Origin: Bacteroidales bacterium | Lineage (GTDB): Bacteria > Bacteroidota > Bacteroidia > Bacteroidales > P3 | Length of the DNA stretch: 64,000 nucleotides | Direction: 5' to 3' | NCBI GenBank assembly: GCA_017483575.1 | Contig: JAFUWF010000007.1 | Location: 1-64,000, forward strand | Made by a program: the position numbers and the translations under genes | The notes under the pieces: model-generated | The model's database searches: none | What the model was told of the DNA's origin: nothing | Seen by the model: only the letters and a program-made list of their open reading frames with translations | Shown: in pieces, positions 17,718 through 29,900 of the stretch | How the letters are laid out: each line of letters starts with the position of its first letter | Position numbering within the stretch: position 1 is the stretch's first letter

Positions 17718-17913
17718 CTTATAAAAATACTTGTGATAAACTTATTCCAAAACAACCATTTACATAAGACATCTCTTTCATATCCCTTTCCTCCTTCTTT
17801 AATCTCTCCTTAAAAAAAATTTCGTTCGTGGGCAATAATAGGAAGAAAATGGCGTTATCATTGCAAGAAAAAAGAATAGAAGTTGTACTTAAAGACAGAA
17901 AGGACAGAAGGTT

Positions 17914-18735
17914 ATGGCAAAACAGACAGCAGGAATCCTGGGTGGGTTCAACGGTACGGTGGGCCCGGTGATCGGCTACCAGTGGCGTGGGCGTTGGTGC
18001 ATGCGCGCACGTCCCCGCACGGTGCACAATCCCCGTACCGAGGCGCAGCAGGCGCACAGGATGCAGTTTCGCGACATGGTTCAGTTGGCGAGCCGACTGA
18101 CGGCGGCGCTCCGTTACGGTATGCGGCAAGCTTCGTTGGAACAGGGACTTACGGAGGGCAACCTCTTTGTGCGGATGAACAAGGGTTGTTTCTCAGCGCA
18201 GGGCGTGGCGTACCACCGCTTGTTGCTGAGCAGTGGGCCGTTGGCCCCGGTGGCGTTCAGCCCGGCGCAGGTGGACGAGCAGGGGGTGCTGCGTGTGGAG
18301 TTCGAGAAGAACCCGCTGAGAGTCAGGGCCGACAACGAGGACCGTGTGGTGGTGGCAGCCTACTGTCCGGAGCTGAAGCAGCTGGTGATGGGGGCACCGG
18401 TGGAGCGCAAGACGCGGCGGGTGGCGCTGGCGTTGCCGGACGAGTGGGCCGGGAGGGAGTTCCATGTGTGGGGCTTCGTGACGGACTACCAGCAGCGGGC
18501 CTCGGAGTGCCAGTACATTTTCCTTGCCGATGCCGACGAGGAAGAGGAAAACATGAACACAGAAATCGTTGATTATGAAAAAGATAATAGTGTTGTTTTT
18601 TGCCGCGACAGCATGGACGGCGGCATGGAGCCAACGGGTATCGGACTCGGCATGGAGGGCCGACGTGAAGACGGTGACGCTTACACGCGAGGGCGTGGAG
18701 CTGGAGGCACCGGTGCTGACGATGGGCGGCGGTGA
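17914..18735 (+). CDS. DUF6266 family protein (unknown function), with C-terminal extension
   Basis: The N-terminal part MAKQTAGILGGFNGTVGPVIGYQWRGRW is typical of the Bacteroidota DUF6266 family, small proteins of unknown function with no visible signal peptide. The recognisable domain ends near residue 212 (SECQYIFLADADEEEEN). The frame stays open for about 60 more residues, and the last 161 nt overlap the start of the T9SS plug gene in another frame. That tail is low in family-like character and may be an accidental extension after loss of an ancestral stop near 18560. The first half is rich in Arg and aromatic residues. No partner gene suggests a function. Confidence 0.65.
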   Translation: MAKQTAGILGGFNGTVGPVIGYQWRGRWCMRARPRTVHNPRTEAQQAHRMQFRDMVQLASRLTAALRYGMRQASLEQGLTEGNLFVRMNKGCFSAQGVAYHRLLLSSGPLAPVAFSPAQVDEQGVLRVEFEKNPLRVRADNEDRVVVAAYCPELKQLVMGAPVERKTRRVALALPDEWAGREFHVWGFVTDYQQRASECQYIFLADADEEEENMNTEIVDYEKDNSVVFCRDSMDGGMEPTGIGLGMEGRREDGDAYTRGRGAGGTGADDGRR

Positions 18736-19810
18736 GCGGATGCTGCTGCAGTTCGACGTGTTGGCCGATGAGGGTGAGAATCTGCACTATACGTTGGCAC
18801 ACTGCGACGCGCAGTGGGTGCGCGACGACCTGGAGCCGTACGAGTTCATGAGCGGTTTCGAGCGCGGGGAGATAGAGAACATAGAGTTCTCGTTCACGAC
18901 GTCGCGCCCGTTCGTGCACTATCATCAGACGGTGCCGGCACGATACGCAGAGTTCACATATTCAGGCAACTATGTACTGACGGTGGTGTCCGACGAGCGT
19001 GGGGACACGTTGCTGACGCGGCGTTTCTGGGTGAGCGAGCAGGGGGCCAAGGTATCGGCCGAGATTTCGCGCCCCTACGACGGCATGTCCATCCGCGAGC
19101 GGCAGGAGGTGGATGTGAAGGTGGAGGGCACAGCGTTGCGTCCGGAATGGACACGCGTGCGGGTGCAGCAGAACGGCCGGCAAGACAATGCCCGCTGGTT
19201 GCGTTTCCACGGATACGACCGCATGGCCATGAACTACAGCCTCGAGCAGGAGAACATCTTCGCCGGGGGCAACACGTTCCGCTTCTTCGACTGCTCGAAT
19301 ATCCACCTGCCTATGTACAACGTGATGCGGGTGGAGGAATACGGAGGCGAGTACTTCGCCATGATAAGGCCCGAGGAGGACCGTTCGCGCAAGCATTTCC
19401 TGAGCGAGAAGACGCTGAACGGCGGCATGAAGGTCAACGTGTGGGACCGCACGAACAAGGCCTTGGAGGCGGACTATGTGTGGGTGAACCTGAGTCTGCC
19501 CATGGAGCAGCCCATGCTGGACCGTAGCGTGTACGTAGTGGGGCAGCTGACGGACTGGAAGCTGGACTCGACGAGCCGCATGGAGTACCGGCCGGAATAC
19601 AAAGCCTATGTCAAACGGTTGCTGCTGAAGCAGGGGTACTACAGCTACCTGTTGCTCTGCGTGGGGCGACAGCAGGAGGGCTCGGCCACAGAACGCCTGG
19701 AAGGCGACCACATGGAGACCCCGAACGAGTACACGGTGTATGTCTACTACCGTGCGCCGAGCGACCGTGCGGACCGCCTGTTGGCCGTGAAGAGAGTGGT
19801 CAACAATTAG
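18575..19810 (+). CDS. T9SS plug protein (DUF5103 family)
   Basis: A 411-residue exported protein of the DUF5103 family, now known as the type IX secretion plug protein that closes the outer-membrane translocon SprA/Sov when idle. It has a signal peptide (MKKIIVLFFAATAWTAAWSQ) and family features: LQFDVLADEGENLHYTLAHCDAQW, LEPYEFMSGFERGEIENIEFSFTT, HYHQTVPARYAEFTYSGNY, FDCSNIHLPMYNVMRVEEYGG and DRSVYVVGQLTDWKLDS. The ATG at 18575 gives the signal peptide; it lies inside the preceding ORF. Its stop overlaps the convergent tilS stop by 2-4 nt. Together with porP/gldKLMN it makes this a T9SS-rich region. Confidence 0.88.
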   Translation: MKKIIVLFFAATAWTAAWSQRVSDSAWRADVKTVTLTREGVELEAPVLTMGGGERMLLQFDVLADEGENLHYTLAHCDAQWVRDDLEPYEFMSGFERGEIENIEFSFTTSRPFVHYHQTVPARYAEFTYSGNYVLTVVSDERGDTLLTRRFWVSEQGAKVSAEISRPYDGMSIRERQEVDVKVEGTALRPEWTRVRVQQNGRQDNARWLRFHGYDRMAMNYSLEQENIFAGGNTFRFFDCSNIHLPMYNVMRVEEYGGEYFAMIRPEEDRSRKHFLSEKTLNGGMKVNVWDRTNKALEADYVWVNLSLPMEQPMLDRSVYVVGQLTDWKLDSTSRMEYRPEYKAYVKRLLLKQGYYSYLLLCVGRQQEGSATERLEGDHMETPNEYTVYVYYRAPSDRADRLLAVKRVVNN

Positions 19811-20985
19811 GTCCCCTCGGCATCGCGCAGGCCCACCACGGAAAGGATGTGGCCGTCGGCGTCGACAAGTAGGCGCACATGCGCCTTCTCGATGCGCGAG
19901 AGGTGAAGATCTTTGAGGAAGTCGCTGACGAGGCGGCTTCCTTTCATTCCTTTAGGACGGAAACGGTCGCCGGGGCGCCAAGGGCGCTCCAATCCCTCCC
20001 CCTTTACACACTCCTCAGCCAGCGGGGCAAGGAGAAGGAGGCCGCGGTGGTACTCGGCGATGTGGGTCGGGGAGAGGAACTGCTTGCCGGTGGTCTTCGC
20101 GTGCAGCATGTCGGCGGCCTGTGCGGCGTTGAAGCCGTAGGGGCGTAGAAGCTCGAAGAGGACCGTGAGCGGTGTGGGGAGGGCGCGGAGGGCCTGAAGG
20201 TCGAGGGCCTGGATGACAAAGGGGAGGTCGCGGAGGCGCGAGGGATAGGGCCGGAGGAGCTGTTGGCGGAGGGTTTCGATGTGGTCGCGGAAGATGAGCT
20301 CGGCGTCGTGGAGGCGCTCGATGTTGGCAGCCATGGTCTCGTCGACAGAGGGATAGAGCTCGCGCAGCAGGGGCAGGAGGCGGTGGCGCAGCTGGTTGCG
20401 GCGGGCGTCGAGGAGGGCGTTGGTGCTGTCCTCGACATAAGGGAGACGGTTTTCCTCGACATAGCGGTCGATGTCGGCCCGCGAGAAGCAGAGCATGGGG
20501 CGCACGAGGCGTGTGTCGCCATAGGCCGAGACGGGGCGGATGCCGTGGAGGCCGGCGATGCCGGTGCCGCGGAAAAGATTGAGGAAGAAGGTTTCGATGG
20601 CGTCGTCGCGATGGTGGGCCGTGGCCACGCAGGCATAGCCATGGTCGCGGCAGAGGGTGGCGAACCAGGAGTAGCGCAAGTGGCGGGCAGCCTCTTCGAT
20701 GCCCATGCCGTGGGAGGCGGCATGGCTGCGGGTGTCGAAGGAGACGGAGTGGAAGGGGACGCCGTAGGAGTCGGCAAGGCGGCGGACGAAGAGCTCGTCG
20801 CGGTCGCAGTCGCCGGGGCGGAGGTGGAAGTTGCAATGGGCGACGGCAAAGGGGATGCGGGCCTGGGAAAAGAGGTGGGCCATGGTCACGGAGTCGCGGC
20901 CGCCGCTAACGGCGAGCAACACCTTCTCCCCCGGGGGGACAAGGTGTTGCTTCCGATTAAAGTCGATGAACCGTTGCAGCATCAT
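19807..20985 (-). CDS. tilS: tRNA(Ile)-lysidine synthase TilS
   Basis: A 392-residue N-type ATP pyrophosphatase that converts C34 of the CAU-anticodon tRNA-Ile into lysidine, so that it reads AUA. The PP-loop SGGRDS (about residues 29-34), HCNFHLRPGDCDRDE and ATAHHRDDAIETFFLNLFRGTGIAGLHGI are characteristic. The C-terminal TilS domain is shorter than in gamma-proteobacteria. The start (20985 or 20982, two adjacent ATGs) overlaps the stop of the giant gene upstream (TGATG). Its stop overlaps that of the plug gene. Confidence 0.93.
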   Translation of the reverse strand: MMLQRFIDFNRKQHLVPPGEKVLLAVSGGRDSVTMAHLFSQARIPFAVAHCNFHLRPGDCDRDELFVRRLADSYGVPFHSVSFDTRSHAASHGMGIEEAARHLRYSWFATLCRDHGYACVATAHHRDDAIETFFLNLFRGTGIAGLHGIRPVSAYGDTRLVRPMLCFSRADIDRYVEENRLPYVEDSTNALLDARRNQLRHRLLPLLRELYPSVDETMAANIERLHDAELIFRDHIETLRQQLLRPYPSRLRDLPFVIQALDLQALRALPTPLTVLFELLRPYGFNAAQAADMLHAKTTGKQFLSPTHIAEYHRGLLLLAPLAEECVKGEGLERPWRPGDRFRPKGMKGSRLVSDFLKDLHLSRIEKAHVRLLVDADGHILSVVGLRDAEGT

Positions 20986-23900
20986 CAGCGGAGAATCATC
21001 TTGCGCATGAGACGCTGGCCGTCCACCTCGATACCGTAGTAGTAGATGCCGGAGGAATAGGCCGAGAGGTCGAGGGTGACGGTCTGCTGGCCGGCGGAGA
21101 AGAAGCGTTCGAAGCTGTTGACCACGTGTCCCATAGCATCGATGACGAAGATGCGCACGTTGGCATCGTTGGGCAGGGTGAAGGGGACGGTGGTGCGGCC
21201 CTCGAAGGGGTTGGGATAGTTCTGGTCGAGGACCAGCTCGTCGCCGTTGACCGTAGGCACGCTCTCGGGATCCCAGTAGCTGTAGATGACGATGTAGTTG
21301 GACTGGTCGTTGGTGGAGTCGAGGTCGTTGATGTAGTTGAGCTTGGCGGAGCCTTCATAGGTGTGGTTGGGGCTCTTGGGGATGGTGCGTTCGAAGTAGT
21401 AGGGATGGCCCTCGCCGGGAGCGACACGGTCGCCGGAGTTCATGTTGAGGGAGTTTCCGTTGATGGTGGCCCTGATGTTTACTTGGCCGGTCATGACAGG
21501 CACATTGCCACGGTTGACCACGTAGGCGATGACCTGACAGGTGGGTGCGGAGTTCTCGATGATGAGGATCTGGGCCATCTCGAGGTCGAGGAAGCGTTCG
21601 GCGAAGGCATTGGTGGTGTCGTTGCCGCTGTCGTTGTCGCCCTGGAGGTGGACAAAGCCCGTCACATTGGAATAGGGCACGGAACGCTGCGGGAGGGAGA
21701 CGTCGAAGGTGTGGTAGGCTGTGCCGAGGGCAGCCAGCGGGAGATCCTGGTTGAAGACCTCGCGGTAGATTTGGGTGGTGTCGCCGTCGATGTAGAAGCC
21801 CACCTCGAAGCCATTGACACCGCGGCCACCGCGGTTCTCGATGACCAGGGTGATGCGGGAGGAGGTGAATCCGGAGGAGTCGATGATGACGGCGGCAGCA
21901 GCGATATCTCTGATGTCGCTGACGAGGGTGACACGCTTGGTGATGGTGTCGTTGTAGATGTAGTCGTTCTGATCGCTCTTGACGATGCCGGTGAGCTTGA
22001 TTACACCATAGGGGGCACGGAAGTGGGCGTTGAAGGTGTAGTTGAAGTACTCGAGGGAAGCCAACGGACGGCCGAGGAGTGCCTCGAAATCGACGTCCTC
22101 GTCCACGCGGTGCTCACCGTTGATGATATAGGTGGCCTGGGCGCGGGAGATGGGGCTGGTGCCGAAGTTGCGCATGCGGATGGTGACCTGGAGGTCGTCG
22201 CCGGCGACAGACTGTTCGAGAGGATAGATGAAGGAGTGGGCGCTGATGTCGTTGGCCAGCGGCGCGAGCTCGAAGGTCTTGACGATGGTGTCGTTGTCGT
22301 AGTAGACATCCTCGTCGAGCATGGTGAAGGCCGTGATGTCGAAGGACTCGGGGTAGTCGCTGGTAACCACGAAGGGAGAGGTGAGAAGGACAGTGTCGTT
22401 GCCGCCGGGAGCAGCGAGGCAGCTGACGGTGCACTCCTTGGGCAGGAAGGTGCCGTAGTGGATATAGCCGACAGCGACTTCGCGGAGGGTATCGGTGCCG
22501 TAGTTGTGCACAACGACTTTGGGAAAGATGGTCTGGCCATAGGCAGGGGCGGCAGGCTCGACGATGTCGATGATACCGGCATCGACCGGGCGACGGGCAC
22601 GGCCAAGCTGGAAGTTGTCGATGGCGCAGCCTTCGCCGAAAGCGGCGGTGGCGGAGGAACCGATGGGTGTGGTGTAGACGAAGCGGAACTGGACTTTATC
22701 GCCGAAGTCGCCACGCATACCGTCACGGTAGTTGGTGGGAGCGAAGTAGTAGTTGTAGGTGGTGCCGGAGGAGGTGCCGTCGAAGCATTCGCCGTCCTGG
22801 TTGTTGTACCAGTTGAAGAGCGAGTCGCGCGAGGCGTTGACCCACATGCCTTCGAAGTTGCGGAACTCGAGACGCAGGGAGCTGCCGTTGATGAGGTGGC
22901 GGCGGATGCGTACGGAAATGGTGTCAGGGAAGATCTGGTGGATGTCGATGATAGGACTGTAGAGGTAGCTCACGTTGCCGCGCTTGCCGGTGACGATGGA
23001 GGTGGCGGTGAGGTCGGTGACCCAAGCCTTGTCGCCGGAATAGGGGGCATTGATGCGCTGCTTGGCAGGAGTGCCGAGTTCCCAATAGTTGTGGGAGTAG
23101 ACGTTGTAGCCGCGCGGAGCATACCACTTGTTGTCGATGTCGAAGCTGTCCATGACGGGCGGAGTGATGACGTAGAAACGGTTGTACTGGTACTCGAGGG
23201 TATCGTTGGAGCGGTTGTCATCGTCGGCCTGGTTGGACCAGACGAGCAGGTCGGTGACGCCATAGGGGAACGAGTGTCCGGGCAGAGAGATAACGGCAGA
23301 GGAGCCCGGTGCCAGGGTGCCAGGATAGCTGACGACACCGGTGCCGGTGGAGTCGGGCTCCTCGCCGGTGAAGGAGTAGCCGAAGGTGGGGCCGCTGACA
23401 GGAGAAGCGCCCTTGTTGGAAATGCGGAAGGATACTTCGCGAGGAGTGTCGTCGTCGATGATATAGCTGCGCGGGCCGACAATCTGGGTTACAGCAATGT
23501 CGTTCTGCGGGGCATCGGGGTCGACGAAGAGGAGGAAGTCGATAGCGTGGCCGTTCTTGTCGGAGGGGATGCCACCAACGGGGCCTCCGGGGACACCATT
23601 GAAATCGGCATAGCTACCAACAGCGACACGCATGCGCATGTAGCCCGGCGTTGCCGTGGCAGGGATGGTGATGACGTCGCGCAAGGCCTCGCGATCGTAG
23701 AAGATGGCTTCGCTGACGACGGCCTCGCTGACTTCAAAGGTACCGTTACGGTTGAAGTCGATGTAGACCCAACCACTGACACGGGCGGACTGGGCGTTAC
23801 CATCGAGCGGGGTGACCTCGACAATGATGGAATCGGAGAGACCACGTGAGACGTGGAGAACCGGATAGTCGGGATCGTTGTAGGAGCCGAGGTTGGTGTA

Positions 23901-26900
23901 GCCGCGACCCTGCTGCGGGGTCTCGTAGTCGATTTCATTAAATGATACGCGCGTGATGTCGAAGGAAGGATTGCCGGAGGCAAGAGCATTGTAGAGGCTC
24001 TCGGCGAGGGAGCGGAAGGTGTAGGCGGTGCGGATGGTGTCGTTGCGGCGGGCGCCATCGGTGGCGAGGTCGGTCCAGACGGTGAGGGTGTAGTTCTGGG
24101 CAGTGGTGGGAGTGGGGATGTCGAGGAGCGTGGTGAAGGTGTAGTCATAGGACTGGCCGGCGGGGATGGTGGCGGGACAGACCTCGGTGACATTCTGGAT
24201 GATGTTGTTGCCACGCTTGAGCTGGAAGGCTATCGGGACATTGGTCTGGGAGCTGGTGCCATAGTTGGAGATGCGGACACGGACGGTGTCGTTCTCCATG
24301 TAGACACGGTCGCCAAGGGGTGCCAGGACGGCTTCGAAGGCCATGTCGTTGGGCAGGCGAGGAGCGACAGAAACACGGACAGTGGAGAAGAAGCTGGGGC
24401 AGTTCTTGGTGGAGAGGCAGTTGAGATAGTAGACCGAATCGTGGAAATACTGCGGGGTGTTGCTCCACTTGGTGGAGGCGTTGTAGGCCGTGGGATGATA
24501 GTAGGGAGTGGCGGTGCTGTCGCGATACCAGCGGATGGGTCGGGTGTTGACCTGGGAGGCGCGGACCTCGCCCCAGGTGCCGTAGGGGAGGACGGTGTCG
24601 TAGCCCACGGGAGGCTCGGGCGAATAGTAGGCATCGATGACAGGCGACTGGGAGTTGGAGGTCTTGTTGGTGGAGTCGTTGGCCTGGGTGATGTCGAGGC
24701 TGTAGTTGACCCAACCCATGAGGCGGAACTTGATGTCCTGCGACTCACCGGTGGGATAGAAGTTGGCGGGCGCGGTGAAGTCGATGGTCTGCGTCTGGCC
24801 CATGAGGAGCGGGGTGGTGAGGGTGGTGTTCTGCTCGACGGTGTCGGGCATGGTGTAGATGCTGGTGATGGTAGTGGGCTGGGTTATCTGGGGATGGTAG
24901 CCGATCTTGAAAGTGGTGCCGGCAGGCACGTCCTTGAAGCCCTCGTTCTTGACGGTAATCTTGACGACGGTGTTCTGCATGGAGCAACCGGTGTGGTCGG
25001 TAGACATACGTGTGGCAGCAAGGTTGAAGGCAGGAGCCAGATAGAAGTTGGAGACGCGGTCGTTGTCGGAGAGCGAGCTGTCGGCCGGGAGGATGACCAC
25101 GACATGTACGATGTTGGTGTCGGTGATGCCAAGGACGGTGGGCATCATGACGGTGTCCATCTTGGACTCGGCGGGAGCAAAGGAACCGATGTTCTTGTTG
25201 GGGGTGCGGGTCTGGGCCTCGAAGCCCTCGATGTAGGCGTACCACTGGATGTTGCTCTCGGGAGCCATGCCGTTGTTGTAGAACTGTGCGATGACGCGCA
25301 CGGAGTCGGACTCGATGTGCGGCGGCATGTTGTTTGGCGGATTGAAATTGAGGCTGGCAGGCATGACGGGTTCGACGATGCGGACGACGGCCATGTCGTG
25401 GGTGACGACATCCATCTCATGGGCACCGATGGTGGGACCGGGGACCTGCTTGCGAGTGAGGCCGTCGATATCGTCGGGCACGTCACTGTTGTACTGGGCG
25501 ATGCCGGCGAGGTTGGTCATGACGAGATGGAGGTCTTCGTCGGAGAGGAAGTAAGGCTCCTGGAAGACGGAGTTGGCGTCGTCGGAGTTGATACCCTGGA
25601 GGGCGACAAGGTCGGCCAACGTGTTGTTTGTGCTCTTCCAGGCGAAGGGACGGGCGCTGACAGTGTAGTAGTCGTTGTAGTTGGAGAGGTTGACGGTGTT
25701 GAGCTCGGAGACATAGTAGGCGTAGCCCTTGCTGAAGTTGGAGAAGATGTTGTTCATGACGTGGATATTCGACACCGTGGCGCCAGAGAAGAAGGAGTAG
25801 GAGGCATCGGAGAACTGGGCCGAGGCATAGGGGCCGCAGTAGACACGGACGGTGTTGAAATAGACGTTGATGTAGGAGGAAGAGCTGTCTATCCAGATGC
25901 CGGAGGGTTTGGCGGGTGTGAGGCCGGCGGTTCCCGTACCGGAGCAGCTGATCATATTGTTGGCGATGAGGGCTGGGTTGCTGGCGCCACAGTTGATGTT
26001 CTCGAGCTGGATGCCGCGCTTGCCACCGTTCTTGTCGTCAATAAGGATGATGTAGTTCCGCTGGATCGAGATGTTTCCGGCAGACTGGGCCAGGTAGAGG
26101 CCCGTCAGGCCGCGGCCGGTCACATTGGAGCCATTGATACCGCCACGAATCCTGTTGTTGTTGGCGACGAAGTTGGTGATGCCACGGACGTTGATACCCT
26201 GCAACCAGAAGTTCCTGAAGGTGTTGTTGGTGAGGGTGAAGTCCTGATAGTTGGTAAGGGTGCCGGAGGTGCGGAAGGAGTAGTATCCGCTGTCGATGGT
26301 GTTGTTGACGAAGGTGAGGTTGGAGACCTCGCCAAGAAGGACCACGGCAGAGGCGTTGACGTTGTTGACGGTACCTTTCACACGGACGGTGAGGCTGTCG
26401 ATGGTGATGTGGCCACCCTTCTGGAGCACCAGGGCATTGGCGTAGTTGCCGCTGGGCGGGCGGGCCTCGATGCGGAAGCGCGAGAGGGTGACATTGGAGG
26501 TGCTGTCGAGCAGGAAGACATAGTTGTCGTTCTGGGTGGGAGCGGCGGTGAGCAGGACGTCGTCGCCGGTGCCATAGAAGGCAATGGTATTGGTGGCCGA
26601 CGAACCGGGGATGTTGTTCAGCACCACCTGCTCGGTATAGATGCCGGGGCTGACGTTGAACCGCACCGGGCCTTCGATGCCGACAACGTTGAGGGTATCG
26701 ATGGCCTCACCGAAGGAGCGATAGTCGCCGCCGGTGGTGGCGATGGTGTAGGTGCCACTGCAGAAGCTCACCATGAAGGAGCGGGTGATGGTGTCGTTGG
26801 AGGAAATGTCGTCGCCATTGGCAGCCACCACGACACGGAGGGTGTGGCGACCAGGGTTCATGTGGCGGTTGAAGAGCAGCACATTCTCGGTGGCACCGGA

Positions 26901-29900
26901 GGCAATGGCGTTGGTGACGACGGTGCTGTCGACAGCCAGGGTGTCGAAATAATAGTAGAGCGTGGTGCTGGTGGCTTCGGAGGCACCCTGGTTGCGCACA
27001 TTGACGTAGAAGGAGGTGTTGCTGCAGGAGTTGTAGTGGATAGTGTCGGTGCCGTTGGGCCAGAGCACAGCCATGTCAACGGAGGGGATGTTGACCATCT
27101 GCACGGTGTACGGCGTAATGGCGCTGGCGCAGCCATAGGTGGTGTTGCTGAAGCGAATGTTCGGGCGGTTGGCATGGCGGCCACCGGCCGTGGTGGGGGT
27201 GATAGCATTACTGTTGAACTTGAACAGTACTGCATTGGTCTTGGGCGTATAGGCCGACTTGGCACCGGTGGAAACGGCGGTGGCGATGTAGTGCGACACC
27301 TCCACAACGATGCTGGACGTGCCGTCCCAATAGTAGGGCGAGCTGAACGGATGGGAGACCCATGTGTTGCAGTCAGACTGGCTAATCACGAACGGAGACT
27401 GCGAGGAGACCTGAGTGGTGCTCTTCCAGTCGGAGTTGCCACTGAAGATGGTATCCTGAGTGGTGCCCATGGAGACGGTGTAGTCGTTGAAAGAAACGAA
27501 GTTGACGTTGTTGCCGGGGATGGTCATCAACTCGAAGGCGACGGAGTTGATGAATCCAGCCTCCAGACCAGCGGCACGGAGCTCGCTGGCAGAGTAGATG
27601 TACTGCTGACGGGAATACTTCGTGGCAGGCTGGTAGGGAGTGGGCGTAGTGTTGTTGCTGGGAATCGAGGTGCCGGTGCCGATGATGCCGGTCTGGGGGA
27701 CGGTGGCCATATAGCTGACACCGCGGGTGCCGCCGACATAGAGGATTTCGGAGATGCTGGTGTAGCCAGTGTCCACGGCGTTGCCCTCATAGTCGTACCA
27801 TACTGGGACGAGACCGCTGACAACGGGGAGCGTGATGGTGTCGGGGTTGGCATAGGAGACCGTGCGGACGATGGTGGTGTCCGGGGCGGCGGGAGTGTAG
27901 AGCGAGAGCACCGAGGCATAGTTGGTGTCGTTGCTATGGATATTGTCGCCGCTGACGGCATCGGCCCAGACACGGACGGTGATAAGGGAGTCGGTGCTAT
28001 AGGCGAAGTTGAGCGGAGCGGCGAAGGTGTAAGTCATCACACCGTTGGCGGCGATAGGCTGGCTGACGTTCTCGGTCACCGTGTCGTTGCCGTCGCTGTA
28101 GTTGAGCACCAGGCCGCTGACGGAATTGATACCGTAGTTGTGTACGGTGACGGAGATGTTCTCGTTGCCGAGACCGCAGGCGGTAGCAGGCAGGATGGGG
28201 GTGCTGAGGTCGATATCGGCTGCAGGGGGGGCAATCATTTTCACCTTGTAGCTGGCAAAGTAGCCCTCGCAGCCGTTGTCCGTGTAGCGGATCCAGGTCG
28301 GCCTGATGGTATTGATGAACATGGGATTGGCGGCAGAGGCGATCTGCCAGTCGGAGGCATTGCCGTTGAAGGCATTTCTGATGATACCGGCAGCGGTATT
28401 GCTGGAAGCGAGGTTCACACCGGTGCCGTTCCAGACATAGGAAGGAACGCCGATATTGGCCCAGGTGATGGCCTGCGTGGAGGCATCGCCGATGGCATTC
28501 AGGGCCACAGCATCCTCGATGACGCCGCCACGGCGGTAGACAAAGGCAATCTTGGAGGTGTAGGAGACCGTGGTGGACGACAAGGGGGTACCGGTGTGGA
28601 TGGTCAGGGCGGGGTTGGCGGAGTTGCCCGTGGCGCACTGCACCACCAGCGACTGGCCGGGTTCGATGAAGACGCTGTCGGTGAAGACGAAGACTTTGTT
28701 GTTGAGGGTCTGGGTGGGCGAGATGGTCTGGATGGTGTCGCCGAAGAGGTTGGCGCGGGCATCGCCGACATTGGTCAGCTGGATGGCGGTCTTGCGACCG
28801 CTATTGACCCAGTAGGGCATCGAGGGCGTGAGACCCACGGCGTTGTTGGCATGGTTGAATTCGACCTGCGTGATGCGCACGATGGGTTTGGCACGGCGCT
28901 GGCGGAAGTAGAAGGTGCTGTCCATGCGGAGGGTATCCGTGGTCAACGTGGGGCCGACGTGGAAGGGTGCTGCATCGGTGGTGTCACGGAACCAATAGAG
29001 CTCCGACTTGCGCTGCGGGGCCGATGTGCTGCCGTAGACGGCCCAGCTGTTCACGCCGCTGGTCGGCGTGATGGTGGCACGGGTGGCGTAGGCGATGCTG
29101 GTGCTGTCGTTGTTGGGCTTGGCCGGGCGGTATTTGCTCACCACCTGGAAGTCGTTGGTGTCGTTGGTCTGGTTGGGGTCGCTGGCAAAGACGGTCCAGA
29201 CCTTGATGTTGTAGGTGCGGTCGCTGGTGGCGTAGGACGGCAGGGCGAGCATGGCACCGGTGGCAATGGTGACGGTATCCTCGGCGGGAACGGTGCCCGT
29301 CACGTTCACCGTCTGGATGGTGGCATTGTCGACTTTGTATTTCAACTGCAGGCCAGTGCCCGTGTAGGCGTTGACACCGCTGTTGCGCAGGCGAACCTTC
29401 AGTTCCACGCTCGAGGGCATGTAGCAGGTCTCGTCGACGGGGCTGATCAGGGCTTCGGGCTCGAAGTCGTAGGCCAGCGAGACAAACTCGAAGGCGCCGG
29501 GGCAGGTGGCAGTGGTGCTGCGCACGCTGTCGAACATGTCGGTCGTCACGTTGGCAATGGGGATACCCACACCCTTCACCAGACGGTTGAAGGTGCGGAG
29601 GTCGACCAGCGAGCCATTGAGGAAGTTGGGATTGGTGACAATGGAGTTGGTATCGGCAGGCTCGTTCATCACCCAGGCGTCGAGGTCCATGCAGCCGGCG
29701 CCGGAACGGCGGTTCAGGATGGAGCCCAGCGAGTAGTACACATTGTGGCCAACGGTGTTGGTGGCATAGCTGCCGGGAGCATAGTTGAGAGCATAGTTGT
29801 TATTGTCGAGCGAGACGACAACGTTATTGACAAACTGGCTGTTCTGGAGCGTACCGCCACCGAAGCTCACAGCGGCAATGTTGTTGCGCGAGGTGGCGGT

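Noticed and set aside
20000..20040. Another copy of the miaB palindromic element in tilS (ACACTCCTCAGCC word)
   Set aside because: Only a dozen matching bases and no opposing arm; likely chance.
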